This document shows, one piece after another, positions 13,160-14,245 of a stretch of DNA of 14,245 nucleotides; the first letter of the stretch is position 1, and every line of letters begins with the position of its first letter. This stretch comes from Candidatus Microgenomates bacterium (GTDB taxonomy: Bacteria > Patescibacteriota > Microgenomatia > Levybacterales > JACOYD01), in assembly GCA_016182055.1 (NCBI GenBank), contig JACOYD010000050.1, positions 1-14,245 on the forward strand, given 5' to 3'. The position numbers and the translations under genes were made by a program. Below the pieces are notes generated by a model. It had not been told where the DNA came from, did no database searches, and was given only the letters and a program-made list of their open reading frames with translations.

Positions 13160-13185
13160 TAGCACTCTAACATATTAACTGCTAA
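13159..13185. promoter_or_regulatory. CIRCE element (HrcA operator) upstream of lon
   Basis: The plus strand reads TTAGCACTC, 9 nt, then AACTGCTAA. The left half is a perfect match to the CIRCE consensus TTAGCACTC-N9-GAGTGCTAA and the right half matches 7 of 9. It sits between the -35 and -10 of the lon promoter, so HrcA binding would repress lon until heat or folding stress. No hrcA gene is in the window. Confidence 0.82.
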
Positions 13186-13192
13186 TTGTCAA
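13164..13192 (-). promoter_or_regulatory. lon promoter
   Basis: Minus-strand TTGACA (13192-13187) and TAGAGT (13169-13164) are exactly 17 bp apart, and the CIRCE operator spans the spacer and part of the -10. Start of transcription is expected near 13157, giving a leader of about 28 nt. Confidence 0.75.
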
Positions 13193-13195
13193 GCG

Positions 13196-13783
13196 TTATA
13201 TTTCTACCAGGCTCATTCTTTTCAAAAATGCCTCTACCCTTTTCTTTTCGATTTTCACTCTATTGGCGTAGGCAATTATTTCCTGATATTGACGCTTATA
13301 TATATCTTGTAACAGTTTTTGCTTTGATAAGTCAAGGCCTATTGGTTTTGACTGGCTGATTTCATAAAGAAAACTAATCATGTCAATAAGTTTTAACTCT
13401 CCTGCCAGCTCTTTGTCCTCAACAATAGCAAAGGCGTTAAGAATATCTTTTTGAATAGATGCTATTGCTTCCTTTACCTCTTGAGTCTTGAAAAACGGCA
13501 GAATATCGCCTACCACTGCCTCGTGGGCATCGTGAACTAAAGCCAGCGTGACTAAGCGATCACGTTTTTCCTGCCGGTATTTATTGAATGCCGACCAGTA
13601 GAGTGCCAGAAACGCACAAGCCACCGTGTGCTGTCCCACAGTCCACTGGCCAAATCCCGACACTCCGTAAATTCTGGGAATTTTGAAGATATTCATCAAA
13701 AAATCCAAATTGGGCTTTTTGGAGACCTCTCCCAACATTCCCTGGGGAGTAAAAATTTTTTCGTAAGCAATGCGTTTGCTCAT
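13196..13783 (-). CDS. HD-domain metal-dependent phosphohydrolase (YfbR/5'-nucleotidase-like)
   Basis: A 195-residue HD-superfamily protein. The metal-binding set is visible as H52 (VGQHTVACA), H84-D85 with H87 and E88 (LVHDAHEAVVGDI), D93, and D134 (LIDMISF). This pattern fits compact HD enzymes that dephosphorylate nucleoside monophosphates, though (p)ppGpp or other nucleotide substrates are possible. No extra nucleic-acid-binding or sensor domain is present. It starts 9 nt after the stop of the nuclease gene, so the two probably share a transcript. Its stop lies just beyond the lon -35 box. Confidence 0.82.
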   Translation of the reverse strand: MSKRIAYEKIFTPQGMLGEVSKKPNLDFLMNIFKIPRIYGVSGFGQWTVGQHTVACAFLALYWSAFNKYRQEKRDRLVTLALVHDAHEAVVGDILPFFKTQEVKEAIASIQKDILNAFAIVEDKELAGELKLIDMISFLYEISQSKPIGLDLSKQKLLQDIYKRQYQEIIAYANRVKIEKKRVEAFLKRMSLVEI

Positions 13784-13792
13784 AGTTTAATA

Positions 13793-14245
13793 TTAACCTG
13801 GGCAATTATACCAAAGTCCCCGATTATTTTCCCGTGCCTCTCTTTCAGCTTCCACAAACTGCTGTTGATATCTGACATCCGGCGGAAAGGTAGAAACATG
13901 CGCATATCCCTGTCTGACTAAATAATCATTAACGAAAACAGAATCAACAAATACGTAACGCAATAACCGACCGAATTTATCAGTTTCCGAAACGTCTTTT
14001 TCCAACCGCACTAACTTCCCTTCCACCAACTTCTTATTAAATTCCGAGGCCTCTTTGCCAAAACATTGGACTGGTTTTCTTGGATCAATAGTCTCCGGAG
14101 TATCAATGCCAATGTAGCGAACTCTCTGACCATTTTCCAACTCAACCGTATCGCCGTCAACTACCCTTTTGACTAGCACCTCTTCTTTGTTTACTGGTAA
14201 AATTTGTGTTGGTGTAGGGCCTAAACTTGGAGGTTCAAAGTATAT
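13793..14245 (-). CDS. Staphylococcal-nuclease-like thermonuclease, 5' end outside window
   Basis: Calcium-dependent DNA/RNA endonuclease fold. Numbered from the internal GTG at 14179, it has VVDGDTVEL (7-14) with metal-binding D8/D10, RYIGIDTPET (21-30) giving the counterparts of catalytic R35, D40 and E43 of the S. aureus enzyme, and KFGRLLRY (68-75) with the second catalytic arginine (R71). It ends with the usual NNRGLWYNCPG tail. The frame stays open for 22 more codons to the window edge and reads as a Pro/Thr/Gln-rich linker (EPPSLGPTPTQILP). The real start is therefore upstream, and a signal or lipoprotein anchor is likely but not seen. A role in scavenging external nucleic acids would suit a small-genome bacterium; that is inference. 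Confidence 0.9.
   Translation of the reverse strand: MYFEPPSLGPTPTQILPVNKEEVLVKRVVDGDTVELENGQRVRYIGIDTPETIDPRKPVQCFGKEASEFNKKLVEGKLVRLEKDVSETDKFGRLLRYVFVDSVFVNDYLVRQGYAHVSTFPPDVRYQQQFVEAEREARENNRGLWYNCPG

Overview
The window looks like a chromosomal segment of a small-genome bacterium, most likely a member of the Candidate Phyla Radiation (Patescibacteria). The grounds are short intergenic gaps, small single-domain accessory proteins, promoters placed so close to start codons that several mRNAs should be leaderless, a class I lysyl-tRNA synthetase, and a TrpR-like regulator of a type I recall from such genomes. This placement is inference; there is no rRNA or marker protein here to settle it.

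Region 1 (28-1202, minus strand) holds rdgB (nucleotide-pool sanitation) and, upstream of it, a TrpR-family regulator. The same 26-bp palindrome occurs in front of the regulator gene, inside its promoter, and again at its 3' end just before rdgB.

Region 2 (1203-8039, minus strand) is the core of the window: a tight operon in the order leader peptide, lysW, lysX, lysY, lysZ, lysJ, a class II glutamine-amidotransferase-like hydrolase, class I lysS, and a small P-loop kinase. Most junctions are ATGA overlaps or gaps of 1-4 nt. It encodes the amino-carrier-protein half of the alpha-aminoadipate route to lysine, followed by the enzyme that charges tRNA with lysine. The 5' leader (7848-8039) encodes an 18-residue peptide with four lysine codons near its end, followed by mutually exclusive hairpins, the last an intrinsic terminator ahead of lysW. 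This has every part of a ribosome-mediated lysine attenuator. Two further oddities fit together: LysW ends in Gln instead of the usual Glu, and no LysK peptidase is present, while an N-terminal-Cys hydrolase sits in the operon. One enzyme might deamidate LysW and also release lysine from it, as Dop does for Pup.

Region 3 (8055-8753) has greA (minus), with a terminator inside its leader, and a tRNA-Glu gene (plus). Their promoters are back to back and share one -35 palindrome.

Region 4 (8754-10786, plus strand) is an AT-rich accessory island: a four-helix membrane protein, a class II Fic AMP-transferase with a winged helix, and a short coiled-coil protein. Each gene is preceded by one copy of a 31-bp palindromic repeat. 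The coiled-coil gene and lon share their stop codons tail to tail.

Region 5 (10783-14245, minus strand) has lon, driven by a promoter carrying a CIRCE (HrcA) operator but broken by a deletion/frameshift in the protease domain. Upstream are an HD-domain phosphohydrolase and the 3' part of a staphylococcal-nuclease-like gene that runs off the window. A small palindromic repeat with core GAGCGWAGTCGA occurs twice, once in frame inside the hydrolase gene and once in the lon leader.
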